Notes: a model not told the origin generated them from the sequence alone. Numbered from the stretch's first letter, positions 8,324-17,467 are shown. The stretch is DNA of 64,000 bases from CAYXDO01 sp964463485 (GCA_964463485.1 CAYXDO010000013.1:1-64000), one strand, 5' to 3'. Numbers and translations are program-made.

Positions 8324-9394
8324 ATGACTTTGACCGAAGACCTGCGGAGGCGGGTCGAGCTCTTGTGCGCACCAGAGCTTGCTGGGCGTAGGACGGGAAC
8401 TCCGGGAGGACTTCGAGCGGCAGAGCTCGTCGCCAAGGAGCTCGACCGGATGGGCGTCGAGCCGGCCGCTCCGGACGGTTCGTACTTTCAACCCATTCCT
8501 GCGATCGGTGGTCGCAACGTGCTCGGAAGGATCCCAGGACGCGGAGATCTCGCTCGGCGCGCCATCTTGCTCGGCGCGCACTTCGATCACCTCGGTGTGC
8601 TGGATGGCGAGACTTATCATGGCGCTGACGACAACGCCGCGGCGCTGGCCGCCGTGCTCGGAGTCGCACAGGCGCTGGTCGAACGAGGCATCGACGAAGG
8701 GCGCGAGATCCGGATTTGTGCGTTCGACGCGGAAGAGCCGCCCTTCTTTCTCGACGAGACGATGGGATCGATGCGCTACGTCGAAACTCATTCTCCGGAC
8801 GAAATCGACCTGATGATTTGCCTCGACTTGGTCGGTCATGCGCTGGGTCCGCCGCATGTCTCCGAGCAGATCCGGAAATCGGTCTTCGTCTTGGGGGCGG
8901 AGCTCGGGGACGGGCTGCCGGACCTGTGTTCGAGAGTCGAAACTGATGGGGTCTTCTTGCGGCGCTTGGGTGCGAGCGTCGTGCCGTCGCTCTCCGACTA
9001 TCACGCGTTTCGGGTCGCCCGGGTGCCCTTCCTCTTCTTCTCCTGCGGGCGTTGGCGGCACTACCACCAACCCACGGACACCCCCGAGAAGCTCGACTAC
9101 GAAAAACTCGGCGCGTTCACCGCGCTGCTCGAGAGGACCGTTCGGCTCGCGTCGGCGCGACCTCTGACCGGCGGTCGGTATCTCGAAGGAGGGACGGCCC
9201 ATCTCGAGAGCCTTCAAACACTGCACACCCTGGCTAAGCTGGCGGAGCCTCGAGTGCCGGTTGCTCGGGCGCTTCTCTTGAAGCTCGATCCCTTGTTGGA
9301 GAAGGCCTCCGGCGGGAAGGAGCTTTCGAGGCTCGAGATCGGGTTGATCTCGTACTTCGTACAGCGCCTCGAGGAGGCGCTCGCAGGTACATGA
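8324..9394 (+). CDS. M28-family metallopeptidase
   Basis: A 356-residue zinc aminopeptidase-like protein. The M28 ligands are visible: H86-x-D88 in GAHFDHLG, the bridging Asp in GADDNA (D102/D103), the general base and ligand pair in FDAEEP (E137, E138), D168 in CLDLVG, and the final His in YHQPTDTP. There is no signal peptide, which is unusual because many M28 enzymes are secreted, so a cytosolic peptidase or amidohydrolase role is possible. The C-terminal 100 residues are an extra helical segment. ATG at 8324; divergent from the cyclase gene. Confidence 0.85.
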   Translation: MTLTEDLRRRVELLCAPELAGRRTGTPGGLRAAELVAKELDRMGVEPAAPDGSYFQPIPAIGGRNVLGRIPGRGDLARRAILLGAHFDHLGVLDGETYHGADDNAAALAAVLGVAQALVERGIDEGREIRICAFDAEEPPFFLDETMGSMRYVETHSPDEIDLMICLDLVGHALGPPHVSEQIRKSVFVLGAELGDGLPDLCSRVETDGVFLRRLGASVVPSLSDYHAFRVARVPFLFFSCGRWRHYHQPTDTPEKLDYEKLGAFTALLERTVRLASARPLTGGRYLEGGTAHLESLQTLHTLAKLAEPRVPVARALLLKLDPLLEKASGGKELSRLEIGLISYFVQRLEEALAGT

Positions 9395-9424
9395 CCGAGT
9401 CCCGCACGCGTGTTATGAGGCGCC

Positions 9425-11038
9425 ATGCGTAGGATTGCTCTGGCCTTCGGCGTGCTCGCGACGGGACCCACCGTCGCGCGCGCGGAGACGCTCGCCTCGG
9501 GGATCACGGACCTGCAGCTCGGCTCGTTCGTTTCGGGCCTCAACCAACCCACCGCCGCCGAGTTCCTCCCCGACGGACGCTTGGTCATCATTCAGAAGGA
9601 GGGCGCGATCCGAGTTCGGCCCGCCGCTGGCGGCGCGCTGATCAACGCGGGGACGGTTCCGGTAGAAACGACGAGTGAACAAGGGCTGATTGGGTTGGCG
9701 ATCGACCCCCAGTTCGCGACGTCCAATCGAATCTATTTCTATTACTCCGCCGAAGGAACGGCGGTCACCAACCGCAACCGCGTCGCCTACGCGACGATGG
9801 ACCCAGCGACGAGCCTCGTCGACGTGGCCGGGCGTCACGACATACTCACCGGGATTTACGGTCCGGCCAATCACGATGGCGGCGGGCTGAGGTTCGGACC
9901 GGATGGGTATCTGTACATCGGCGCGGGAGACACTGGGTGCAATTGCGGTTGCGCGCCCGGGCAGGCCGACAACTACTTTGGCACCTGCCTGACCAACTAC
10001 AACGGCAAGATCATGAAGGTCGATCGAGACGGGAACCCGCCGCCGAACGCGACACTCAGCGGCGTGCAGACCGCGGCCTGTGGATTGCCCGCGGGCAATT
10101 ATTGCAGCACCGGCCCCAACGTCGTTCCGAACGCGTCCAACCTGGAACCCGCACGTGCCGCGATCTACAACTGGGGCTTTCGCAACCCATGGCGTTTCGT
10201 GTTCGACGATCGCACGAATTATCTGTGGATCGGCGACGTGGGCGAAGTGACTTGGGAAGAGATTACGATTTCGACCGGCCCCGATCAGCACCACGGCTGG
10301 CCGTTTAGGGAGGGCGTGCATGGTCAAGCGCGTACGACCTGTGCAAGCTCGACCCCGCAGTCGGGCGACTGCAAGGAGCCCGCGTACGAGTACAACCACA
10401 GCGAGAATCCTCAAGCCGGTCAAGGCAGCGTGACTGCGGGCGCTTTCTCGAATCACTGCTCGTGGCCGGCCCCGTGGAACGGTCGGTTCTGGTTCGCCGA
10501 CTACAACAAAGGCCGGGTGTGGACGCTGACTCCAAACGCCGCCCGTGACGGGATCGAGGCCAACTCGAGAGCGACCGTGGTGACCGGAGCGTCGGGGCCG
10601 GTCCATTTTCTGAGCGGGCCCGACCACGGGATTTATTTCGTGGCGATAGGAGGCGGAGACATTTGGCGGATCGCACCCACCTCGCCGGTGGTCTGCGATG
10701 CGGACGGCGGGATCCAACCCGACGCGGCGCAGCTAGACGCGGCCGCGCCAGTGGACTCGGGCGCCGACAACCCGGACGCCGTGGGTCCTTCACCAGACTC
10801 TGGGGCGGCGGCAGACGCGGCGCTCCCAGCAGAGGACACCGGCGTGGCGATCCCTGACTCCGGTGTGATGCCTCCCGATGCGGGCCAGGGCAGCGACGCG
10901 GCGGTGGGCGTGGACTCGGGCGTGGCCGAGGAAGACGATAGCTGTAGCTGCGCCGCTACCAAGGAGCAGAGTACGTTCGGCGCCCTGAGCGCGCTCTTTG
11001 CGATCCTCGCGCTTCGATTTCGCCGCCGCCTTCGCTAG
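9425..11038 (+). CDS. PQQ-type sugar dehydrogenase with MYXO-CTERM tail
   Basis: A 537-residue secreted protein. The signal peptide (MRRIALAFGVLATGPTVARA) is followed by a six-bladed soluble glucose/sorbosone dehydrogenase-like propeller (about residues 30-420; GLIGLAIDPQF, NHDGGGLRFGPDGYLYIGAGD, WGFRNPWRF, HHGWPFREG, FWFADY). Next comes an Asp/Pro/Ala linker of Cys-poor low complexity (about 425-505). The C-terminus (CSCAATKEQ, hydrophobic helix, RFRRRLR) is the MYXO-CTERM surface-sorting signal known from Myxococcota. Bound PQQ and Ca2+ are inferred from family, and the substrate is unknown. Start is ATG at 9425, 30 bp after the preceding stop. Confidence 0.85.
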   Translation: MRRIALAFGVLATGPTVARAETLASGITDLQLGSFVSGLNQPTAAEFLPDGRLVIIQKEGAIRVRPAAGGALINAGTVPVETTSEQGLIGLAIDPQFATSNRIYFYYSAEGTAVTNRNRVAYATMDPATSLVDVAGRHDILTGIYGPANHDGGGLRFGPDGYLYIGAGDTGCNCGCAPGQADNYFGTCLTNYNGKIMKVDRDGNPPPNATLSGVQTAACGLPAGNYCSTGPNVVPNASNLEPARAAIYNWGFRNPWRFVFDDRTNYLWIGDVGEVTWEEITISTGPDQHHGWPFREGVHGQARTTCASSTPQSGDCKEPAYEYNHSENPQAGQGSVTAGAFSNHCSWPAPWNGRFWFADYNKGRVWTLTPNAARDGIEANSRATVVTGASGPVHFLSGPDHGIYFVAIGGGDIWRIAPTSPVVCDADGGIQPDAAQLDAAAPVDSGADNPDAVGPSPDSGAAADAALPAEDTGVAIPDSGVMPPDAGQGSDAAVGVDSGVAEEDDSCSCAATKEQSTFGALSALFAILALRFRRRLR

Positions 11039-11067
11039 CGTACTCATGCGTTCAGGCGTCCGGACGT

Positions 11068-12648
11068 TCAAAAAAGGCGGAGCGCCAGACCCACCATGAG
11101 TCTCAGGTCTTTCGTCGACGTGGTGACGTCCTCGAGCGCCTCTCCTACTGGCAGTTGGCGACCGGATGTCCCCGAGAGTTTGGCCGTCACCGCGTCGTAA
11201 CGTCCGTCCACGGCGAGCCCCATCGCTTCGGAGAACCAGTATCTCACGCCACCGCCGACCGCGAAGTCGAACCCACCCTCGAGCTTGCCGTCATCGACCG
11301 GAGCCTGCGCTTGGCTCGCCGTGAGCCCGAGCTCCGTACTCAGGAGGAACGACAGCTCCTCGTTCAGCTCGAGCTCCACCTCGAGGCCTGCGTAAGGGAT
11401 GGTGGTCTGACTGCTGACGATCACGTTGGCAGAGTTCGGATCGACCGTCAGGGTCTCGAAGCGCAAACCGGCTGAAGCTGCGAGTCCTAGAAAGCTGAGT
11501 ACCCGAAAACGCGATTCCAGCGCGAACGCGAGCTGCAAGATCGATCCTCCAGGGGCTTCGGCGAGATCCAAGATCGAGACTCCAAAGCGGACCGGGCTGA
11601 AGAGGCCGCGAACTCTCACCCCGGCGCCCGAACCGGGCAGAGTGAGCCCGAGGTCTGCGGTCAGGAGCGCGACGGGGGCCATCGAATACGAGAGCTTCGA
11701 CTGTGCCACCGCCGCGCTGGAGATCTTGTGAATTCGTACGATCCCCGTGCCAACCCCGGCGCTCGCCCTGATCAGCGGGCCCTGCGATGCCCGCTTTGTT
11801 TCGGTGCTGGTCTCGGCGCTCGTAGGCGCGGGCTCGGTCAACGCGGGCTCGGACGCTCTCGGTGCGGCGGCCGTCGGTTCGCGTTCTTCGGGTTCTGTGC
11901 TTCGTGCCTCTGGGATTCGCGCGGGCCCCGGGCTTCGTTCAAGCCCCGCGCCAGGCTCCCCACCCCGTTCGCGTTCGGTGTTCTGTTCGGGCTCGGAGTC
12001 TCGTTCGGGCTGGGTGACGACCACTCGTCGCTCGATCCCTGGGCCCTCGGGCTCCCTGCGCGGAGCTTCGGACGGCTCCACGGGTTCGTCTTGGTTTGGC
12101 ACTTTCGACCCGGCGACGGGTCGCCGATCTGGGTTCGTCTCTTCTTCGCCTCCCTCGCTCGCGCTCGCCGCTGACTCGGCCTCGAACACCCTGATGCGCT
12201 CGATGGCTTTGGTCGCGAGGCGCTTTCCGCGGTCTTTTGCTTCGCCTCGTTTCCTGTAGTTCGAACGAAAGTCCATTCGAACCTCGTTCTGTGCAACGTC
12301 GATGACTCTAGCTCTCGCCGTGAAGGTCGTGCCTTTCTTTTCGACGTCGAGCATCACGACGTACGCGGCGCCGAGTCGCCAGGCTGCCTGTCCGACGGCG
12401 ATCGGGTCTCCGCTGGGGAGCCCCAGTTTCTTGAGGATCGCGCGCAGCTTCTTGTCGGGCACGATCGGACCGAGGCTGGCAGCCAGAGTCTTTTCGACGG
12501 ACTTGCCGAGATCATTTGCGCCGCTCGCAGCTGCGCCGGTCGGGTTGAGAACGGCCACCTTTGGCTCGTCCGCCAGAGCCGGGGAAGGGGCCGCGACTCC
12601 GAACGCCAGGGCGAGCGCCAATGCGAGCCCCAAGACGCGTCCGACCAT
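11068..12648 (-). CDS. Outer-membrane beta-barrel protein with N-terminal periplasmic domain
   Basis: A 526-residue protein not assigned to a named family. A signal peptide (MVGRVLGLALALALAFGVAAPSPALA) leads into a domain of about 130 residues (KVAVLNPTG, KSVEKTLAASLGPIV, then strands) that resembles the FlgO/LpoB/CsgG-like fold. A long Glu/Pro/Arg/Thr-rich linker follows (about 165-285), then alternating amphipathic strands ending in LRLMVGLALRLF, the terminal-Phe signature of outer-membrane barrels. It probably links the outer membrane to the periplasm, and the linker may cross the cell wall. It converges with the dehydrogenase gene, 29 bp apart. Confidence 0.65.
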   Translation of the reverse strand: MVGRVLGLALALALAFGVAAPSPALADEPKVAVLNPTGAAASGANDLGKSVEKTLAASLGPIVPDKKLRAILKKLGLPSGDPIAVGQAAWRLGAAYVVMLDVEKKGTTFTARARVIDVAQNEVRMDFRSNYRKRGEAKDRGKRLATKAIERIRVFEAESAASASEGGEEETNPDRRPVAGSKVPNQDEPVEPSEAPRREPEGPGIERRVVVTQPERDSEPEQNTERERGGEPGAGLERSPGPARIPEARSTEPEEREPTAAAPRASEPALTEPAPTSAETSTETKRASQGPLIRASAGVGTGIVRIHKISSAAVAQSKLSYSMAPVALLTADLGLTLPGSGAGVRVRGLFSPVRFGVSILDLAEAPGGSILQLAFALESRFRVLSFLGLAASAGLRFETLTVDPNSANVIVSSQTTIPYAGLEVELELNEELSFLLSTELGLTASQAQAPVDDGKLEGGFDFAVGGGVRYWFSEAMGLAVDGRYDAVTAKLSGTSGRQLPVGEALEDVTTSTKDLRLMVGLALRLF

Positions 12649-12955
12649 GCGTCACGAGTCCGCGAAAAAAAGGGGGCCCCGTCAATCGCAATCGATCGAA
12701 CCGGGCGGGAGAAAACGAGAGAGAGAGAGGGTCGCCGAGAACGAGGGCGGGGCCTGGACCGGGCAGTAGCAATCGCCGCGCCCTCGTATTGGCGCGTTCC
12801 CAAACGAGAGGCCTGACCTGAAATTCGTTGAACGAGGCTCGTTTTCGTCGGCCTCACGCAAAAGATTCGGTTCGCCTGCTCGAAGAGAGCTCGGACATGA
12901 TCGCCAGCCCTGTCGCAACGCCGCCACAGGGCTCGCCCGATGGTACGTTCAAGAT
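12649..12955. other. Divergent promoter region
   Basis: Non-coding stretch between the barrel gene (minus) and a small membrane protein gene (plus). It holds an A-rich run near 12665, a short GA dinucleotide run near 12717-12729, and otherwise GC-rich sequence. I see no convincing -35/-10 pair or operator. Confidence 0.4.
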
Positions 12956-13456
12956 ATGGCGGACAGCGAAGACCGACCTCGACCTAGGCACGCGGTCCTC
13001 GTCGCCTCCCTGGTCGGGATCGGCGCGGCCGCGCTGGCGCTTGCCCTTCTGGTGCGCGCGGAGCGTCGAAAGGGCATGGTCGATCGGCCTGAGGCGACCG
13101 GAGAGATTGGCTTTGTCGCGGTCTACGCGCAGCTTCCGCAGGGACCGGCGCCGCTCATCCCCGGCGCGACCTCCGTGCTCCGGCGGCCGCAAGACGTTGC
13201 CTTTCAATGGACCGTGAAGGGCACCGGTCCTCGCCTCGCACGGATCGAGCTCCTCACTACCAGTCGCCGCGAAGTCATCGAAGAGCTCGCGCTCGCCGCG
13301 CCTGCCGAACAGGAGGCGCTCGCGCCGCTCGTTCGGCTCGACGATCGGAGCCCCGACGAGTTGGAGCTCGTCGTTACGGTGGAGGCGCCGCACGCGCGGG
13401 CGGTGGTCTCGTCCTACCCGCTGAAGCTCCTCCGCACGGCAACCGCTGCGCCTTAG
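12956..13456 (+). CDS. Single-pass membrane protein, unknown function
   Basis: A 166-residue protein with one N-terminal membrane helix (about residues 13-34, HAVLVASLVGIGAAALALAL) followed by an extracytoplasmic beta-rich domain of about 120 residues (GFVAVYAQLP, VAFQWTVKG, ARIELLTTS, LELVVTVEAP). The Arg/Asp-rich N-terminus predicts inside topology for residues 1-12. The style is similar to accessory proteins of sigma-factor or kinase loci in myxobacteria, but no partner is adjacent. ATG at 12956. No homolog is recognised. Confidence 0.7.
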   Translation: MADSEDRPRPRHAVLVASLVGIGAAALALALLVRAERRKGMVDRPEATGEIGFVAVYAQLPQGPAPLIPGATSVLRRPQDVAFQWTVKGTGPRLARIELLTTSRREVIEELALAAPAEQEALAPLVRLDDRSPDELELVVTVEAPHARAVVSSYPLKLLRTATAAP

Positions 13457-13489
13457 TCATTAGGGGTGCACGACCGACCTGCGGCGATT

Positions 13490-13562
13490 CAGTTCAACCC
13501 AGGGGGCACGAAGGACTTTTCTCCAAAAATCCTATGTGTTCTCTGCGTTCCTGCTCTGTGGC
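13490..13562. repeat. Possible dispersed intergenic element of the CACAGAG type
   Basis: The minus strand reads GCCACAGAGCAGGAACGCAG followed by AGAACACATAGG, and the element continues toward CTTCGTGCCCCC. Short ACAGAG/AACAC-rich intergenic segments like this recur in many environmental bacterial genomes. Only one copy is present in the window, so the assignment rests on resemblance. Confidence 0.3.
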
Positions 13563-13670
13563 GCCGAGCGATGATCGTCGACATATCGCGCAACTTGGTC
13601 GTGCACCCGATGGCAACGCGGCAGAAAGCTCTCGCTTTACATCGGCGCCGAACCCGGGGATGGGAAGCCG

Positions 13671-15632
13671 ATGAAACGCGCTCTGGTACTTCTGCTCTGT
13701 GCGGGCTGCGCGGCGTCGAGCTCGAGCTCGAAGCGACGCGTCGACGGTCCGCACATCCTCGACCGAACCGAGTTCAATCGGATCGCGCAGGAGCTCTTTC
13801 TGCCGCTGTTCTGGATGAACGACACGAATCCGAATGGCGCTCCAGACCCCGACGAAGTCGCTGTCCTTTGGGGATACGGCGCCAAGCGCAGTGAATTCGT
13901 GGCCAACGGAGGCTTCACGACTCGCGCCGAGGAGACGATCGGATCGATTCGGCGCGCCTTCGATCGAGGCCATGAAGACGAGGTCTCGCCAGACGAGGCC
14001 CAGCGCTTGGAGATCGTTCGCAAGGAGCTCGCGCAAGGTCGCCCGACGCTCCTGCTGTCGCGCTTCGAGAATCCTGAAGATCGTGAGGTCGTTCGCAACC
14101 TCCGCGACGCAGCGGAGGGAATCGAACGACTCTACGCGCTCCAGACCGGTGCGGCCGCCTATTCGAGCGCGATTCCCGCAACGGACCGATCGAGTCTGGC
14201 GCTGTTCCGCAGAAATCAAGGTCCTTGGTGTGAGGCGCCGCTGACCGAGAACGACGAACGGTGCTCGGCGTTGCCGCAGAAGCCCAAGAAAAGATCCGGG
14301 CTCTATCCGCCAGGGAGAGTCGTCGATGAGGCCTTTTGCGCGTCGATAGCTGCGGACGAGCAACTCTCCGACCATTTCTCGGCGATCTCAGAGCGCGACG
14401 GAGCGTTGGTGGCGGTGCCGTACAGCGACTTCTTCGCCGACCAGACGACCAAAGTCGCACTCTCGCTGCGCAAAGCCGCCGATGCGCTCGGCCCGGCCGA
14501 GGCGGCTTTCGCGACCTACCTTCGGGCGGCGGAGGCGGCATTTCTGAACAATAAGTGGAGCGTCGCCGACGAGGCCTGGGCTCGAATGAGTGCGACAAAT
14601 TCTCGTTGGTACCTTCGAATCGGACCCGACGAGACGTATTTCGAGCCATGCAACCAGAAGGCCGGCTTTCACATGAGCTTCGCGAAGATCAACCCCGCTT
14701 CCCTCGAGTGGCAGGGCCGGCTCGACGCGCTCAAGACCGACATGGAGGTGTCCATCGCGGAGCTTGCCGGGCCCCCCTATGCGGCTCGCAACGTCGACTT
14801 CGACCTCCCTGACTTCATCGATGTCGTCTTGAACGCCGGAGACTCTCGATCGGCGATCGGAGCGACCATCGGCCAGAGTCTTCCAAACTGGGGTCCGGTG
14901 GCGAACGAGGGCCGGGGGCGGACCGTGGCCATGACGAACCTCGACTCCGATCCGGACAGCGTCCGGGCCGCTCGTGAGACGTCGAGCGCTCTATTGTGCG
15001 CCAAGACTATGAGTATGTATACAGACGATCCGGCGGCCCTCCTCATGAGTACTGTGCTTCACGAAGCGGCTCACAATCTCGGACCTGCTCACGAATACAA
15101 AGTCGATGGAAAGACGGACGAGGAGCTCTTCGGGGGACCGCTCTCGAGCACCCTCGAGGAGCTCAAGGCCCAGAGCGCCGCGATGTTCTACGCAGACTGG
15201 CTCGTGGAGCGAGACAAGCTCACGAAACAAGAGGCCGACCGAACGCATCTGAAGGACGTGACTTGGATGTTCGGACAGATCTCGCGAGGCATGACGACAT
15301 CGGAGGGTCAGCCTAAATCGTACTCGCAACTCAGCGCGGTCCAACTCGGCGCGCTGATGAATCGCGGCGCGGTCACTTGGAAGGCCGAAAACGCGGCGAA
15401 CGGAAAGGACACCGGATGTTTCGAGGTCGACTTCGACAAGCTGAAGCCGGCCGTGAAGGAGCTCATGTCCATCGTCGCCCAGATCAAAGCAAGGGGCGAT
15501 CGCGCCGGCGCAGAGGCGCTCCTCGCCGAGCACGTGAAAGGCGAGGTGTCGAAGCTCTTCCCTGTGATCACCGAGCGCCTGCTGCGGGCGCCCCGTTCTT
15601 CGTTCGTGTACGCCGTGGAGCTTGGCGAGTAG
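13671..15632 (+). CDS. Peptidase M49-like lipoprotein (dipeptidyl-peptidase III type)
   Basis: A 653-residue lipoprotein with signal peptide and lipobox (LLLCAGC) at residues 7-13. The C-terminal half carries HEAAHNLGPAHEY near residue 465, an HExxH zinc motif, followed about 45 residues on by ELKAQSAAMFY, where M49 enzymes have their third zinc ligand Glu (EExRAE helix). Overall length fits DPP III. The zinc motif here has one residue fewer than the classical HELLGH, like plant and bacterial DPP III-related proteins. An outer-membrane or periplasmic dipeptidyl peptidase is likely. ATG at 13671. It stands alone between two non-coding gaps. Confidence 0.75.
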   Translation: MKRALVLLLCAGCAASSSSSKRRVDGPHILDRTEFNRIAQELFLPLFWMNDTNPNGAPDPDEVAVLWGYGAKRSEFVANGGFTTRAEETIGSIRRAFDRGHEDEVSPDEAQRLEIVRKELAQGRPTLLLSRFENPEDREVVRNLRDAAEGIERLYALQTGAAAYSSAIPATDRSSLALFRRNQGPWCEAPLTENDERCSALPQKPKKRSGLYPPGRVVDEAFCASIAADEQLSDHFSAISERDGALVAVPYSDFFADQTTKVALSLRKAADALGPAEAAFATYLRAAEAAFLNNKWSVADEAWARMSATNSRWYLRIGPDETYFEPCNQKAGFHMSFAKINPASLEWQGRLDALKTDMEVSIAELAGPPYAARNVDFDLPDFIDVVLNAGDSRSAIGATIGQSLPNWGPVANEGRGRTVAMTNLDSDPDSVRAARETSSALLCAKTMSMYTDDPAALLMSTVLHEAAHNLGPAHEYKVDGKTDEELFGGPLSSTLEELKAQSAAMFYADWLVERDKLTKQEADRTHLKDVTWMFGQISRGMTTSEGQPKSYSQLSAVQLGALMNRGAVTWKAENAANGKDTGCFEVDFDKLKPAVKELMSIVAQIKARGDRAGAEALLAEHVKGEVSKLFPVITERLLRAPRSSFVYAVELGE

Positions 15633-15876
15633 GAATGCCCTTGGAGCTCGCGCGGGCGCGGGTCTTCACGAAAGCGTTTGAACCGCAATGGGTCCTTCCC
15701 AAATCTACGACGAATGACGTATAGGATCGGAGCACAGGGTCCCTTCATTGTACGGCATTCTGCGAGGTCAGAGCACAATTCGAAGATCTTGGTACAGGAT
15801 CTAGAACAGCGCTGGCCGAGTCAAACTGGCGAAATGCGGGCGGGCTCCGGCCTCGCCTCGGAACGGAGTCGAACGA

Positions 15877-16404
15877 ATGGCAATCAACATCGGTCCCAAC
15901 AACAACCTCGGCGTGGCGCGGGCGTCCGACGCTCAGCACACCGAGACGGCGACGGTTTCCCATCAGGCCGAGGCCGGTGCGGTGCTCAAGACGGGCTCGG
16001 ACGGCTCGACGCGAGTGACCGCGGAAGTGACCGAAGTCTCGGGACACAGCCAGGTGGATCGGGCCGAGCCGGCTGCGGTGCTCGCCCGATTGGCGGCCGG
16101 ACACACGGTCTCGCGCGCCTCCGACACCAAGGCGTTCACGGTCAAGGCCGACGCGCGCGTCGACCTCGCGGTGACGGCCAAGGCCCACGCTGAAGTGTTC
16201 GCCAGCGTGCAGGGTGGCGAGCTGAGCAACCAGGGCAACACGGCGATCACCGGCGTTCGGGCGAATCAGTCCGGCGGCGGCGTCCAGAACCCGCAGAGCC
16301 AGCAACTCACCGCGCAGAACCAGGTCACCGCGCAGAACCAGGTGACCTCGCAGGGCCAAGTCACCGCGCAGCAGGGTCAGATCAACACGCAGCAGGGCAA
16401 GTGA
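15877..16404 (+). CDS. Hypothetical protein with Gln-rich repeat tail (operon gene 1)
   Basis: A 175-residue protein of unknown function. There is no signal peptide or membrane helix. Residues 20-115 alternate Val/Ala/Thr in a pattern suggesting beta strands (FTVKADARVDLAVTAKAHAE). The C-terminal 40 residues are low-complexity Gln/Asn/Thr with repeats of TAQNQV and AQQGQ. ATG at 15877. It is the first gene of a tight three-gene set with 16409-16861 and 16858-17253. Confidence 0.7.
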   Translation: MAINIGPNNNLGVARASDAQHTETATVSHQAEAGAVLKTGSDGSTRVTAEVTEVSGHSQVDRAEPAAVLARLAAGHTVSRASDTKAFTVKADARVDLAVTAKAHAEVFASVQGGELSNQGNTAITGVRANQSGGGVQNPQSQQLTAQNQVTAQNQVTSQGQVTAQQGQINTQQGK

Positions 16405-16408
16405 TTCG

Positions 16409-16861
16409 ATGAGTGCTCGGATCCAGTCCCCTCCGACCGGTGCGCCTTTGGTGCAGTCGGCGGGGACTGCCTCCAGCACCAAGCCCGCCGACGGCACCGT
16501 GCGGGCCAGTGTCGACCGGGAGGCCACCTTCGATGGCCGGCTCGAAGCGAGCGTCTTGCACGATGTGCTCGTGAAGGCCGGCGCCCAGGTCGACGCGAGT
16601 GACTTGGCGGTCAAGCTCGGATCACCGAGACTCGTCACGTCCAACATCGTCGCTTCTCCCGACGGCAAGTCGCTGGAGCGCGAAGACGAGATCGAAGTGA
16701 CTCTGGTGATCAAGACCCGCCAGAGGCTCTCCGTGTTCGTCGATGCGCTCGCCGGAGCCACCGTCGATGCAGCTACGCTCACGCTGACGCCCCGCGCGTC
16801 TAAGCCCACCGTCAGTGTCGAAGGAGATCTCGTCCGCACGCCCGGAACGGAACAACGATGA
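16409..16861 (+). CDS. Hypothetical protein (operon gene 2)
   Basis: A 150-residue protein, function unknown, starting 4 bp after the previous stop and overlapping the next gene by ATGA. A disordered N-terminus (residues 1-35) is followed by a beta-rich domain (IEVTLVIKTRQRLSVFVDAL) with the same Val/Thr-rich character as its upstream neighbour. There is no signal peptide. The coupling suggests the three products act together. Confidence 0.7.
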   Translation: MSARIQSPPTGAPLVQSAGTASSTKPADGTVRASVDREATFDGRLEASVLHDVLVKAGAQVDASDLAVKLGSPRLVTSNIVASPDGKSLEREDEIEVTLVIKTRQRLSVFVDALAGATVDAATLTLTPRASKPTVSVEGDLVRTPGTEQR

Positions 16862-17253
16862 AACCTTGGGAACGCGCCGCGAAAGGTGCCGTCCAGAAAA
16901 AAGACCCGACCCCTGCGCTCTCGGTCTCCAATCAAGTCAAAGGCATCACCTTTTTGATGGAGAAGACGCAGGCGTACTGGAGCGAGCTCGGGAAGAAAAA
17001 GCGAATCGTCGCTCAGTTCTTGGTGCCCAATGACCCGGCCTCATGCTGGTACGTCGAGGTCGATCCCAAGGGTGGCAAGTGCGCAACGGGCGTGCACGCG
17101 TCGCCCACCGTCACTTGGGAATCCGACCTGGAGGCCATGGACTCTGCATTTCGGGGCTCAATCCTGCCCGGTCGGGTCAAAGTCACTGGAGATTTCGAGG
17201 AGATGCGAAGTCTCTTCAAGGCGATCGCAGCCACGCAAATCCCGGGTCTGTAG
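16858..17253 (+). CDS. SCP2 sterol-carrier-like protein (operon gene 3)
   Basis: A 131-residue cytosolic protein with an SCP2-like profile: a strand-rich core (RIVAQFLVPNDPASCWYVEV), a segment like the family's hydrophobic-ligand strand (SPTVTWESDLEAMDSAFRGS), and the closing GRVKVTGDFEEMRSLFKAI, which matches the G-x-L/I-x-x-x-G-D pattern before the last helix. SCP2 domains bind lipids or acyl groups; the ligand here is unknown. The ATG overlaps the preceding stop (ATGA). Confidence 0.6.
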   Translation: MKPWERAAKGAVQKKDPTPALSVSNQVKGITFLMEKTQAYWSELGKKKRIVAQFLVPNDPASCWYVEVDPKGGKCATGVHASPTVTWESDLEAMDSAFRGSILPGRVKVTGDFEEMRSLFKAIAATQIPGL

Positions 17254-17382
17254 CCGCACCGACTTCGAGAAGTCGTGGCAAATAGACCGCGTTTCGTGTT
17301 CAACTAAACCCCTGACGCCATGCTCGATCCGGGTTAGGCCCTCGGACCGCGTCGTAAAGTGCGGCAGGTCAGCCATACATTT

Positions 17383-17428
17383 TGAGGCCATTGAGCCTCA
17401 CTTCGCACGGTTGAGGCATATTCCCTCA
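17383..17428 (+). promoter_or_regulatory. Paired palindromes, likely activator sites for the sigma-54 promoter
   Basis: TGAGGC-N6-GCCTCA at 17383-17400 and TGAGG-N7-CCTCA at 17412-17428 are related palindromes with centres about 29 bp apart, close to three helical turns. They end 22 bp before the -24 element. This is the typical place and form of binding sites for a sigma-54 enhancer-binding protein. Confidence 0.55.
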
Positions 17429-17450
17429 GCGGGGTCACCTCCGACGTGTC

Positions 17451-17467
17451 TGGCACGAAAAGTGCCT
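17451..17467 (+). promoter_or_regulatory. Sigma-54 (-24/-12) promoter
   Basis: TGGCACGAAAAGTGCCT matches the consensus TGGCAC-N5-TTGC with correct spacing of the invariant GG and GC and one mismatch (GTGC for TTGC). It lies about 75 bp upstream of the ATG of the LuxR-type regulator gene, in non-coding DNA. Confidence 0.7.

Noticed and set aside
17260..17275. Hairpin CGACTTCGAGAAGTCG as an intrinsic terminator
   Set aside because: The stem is short and no T tract follows, so it is mentioned only as a weak candidate.
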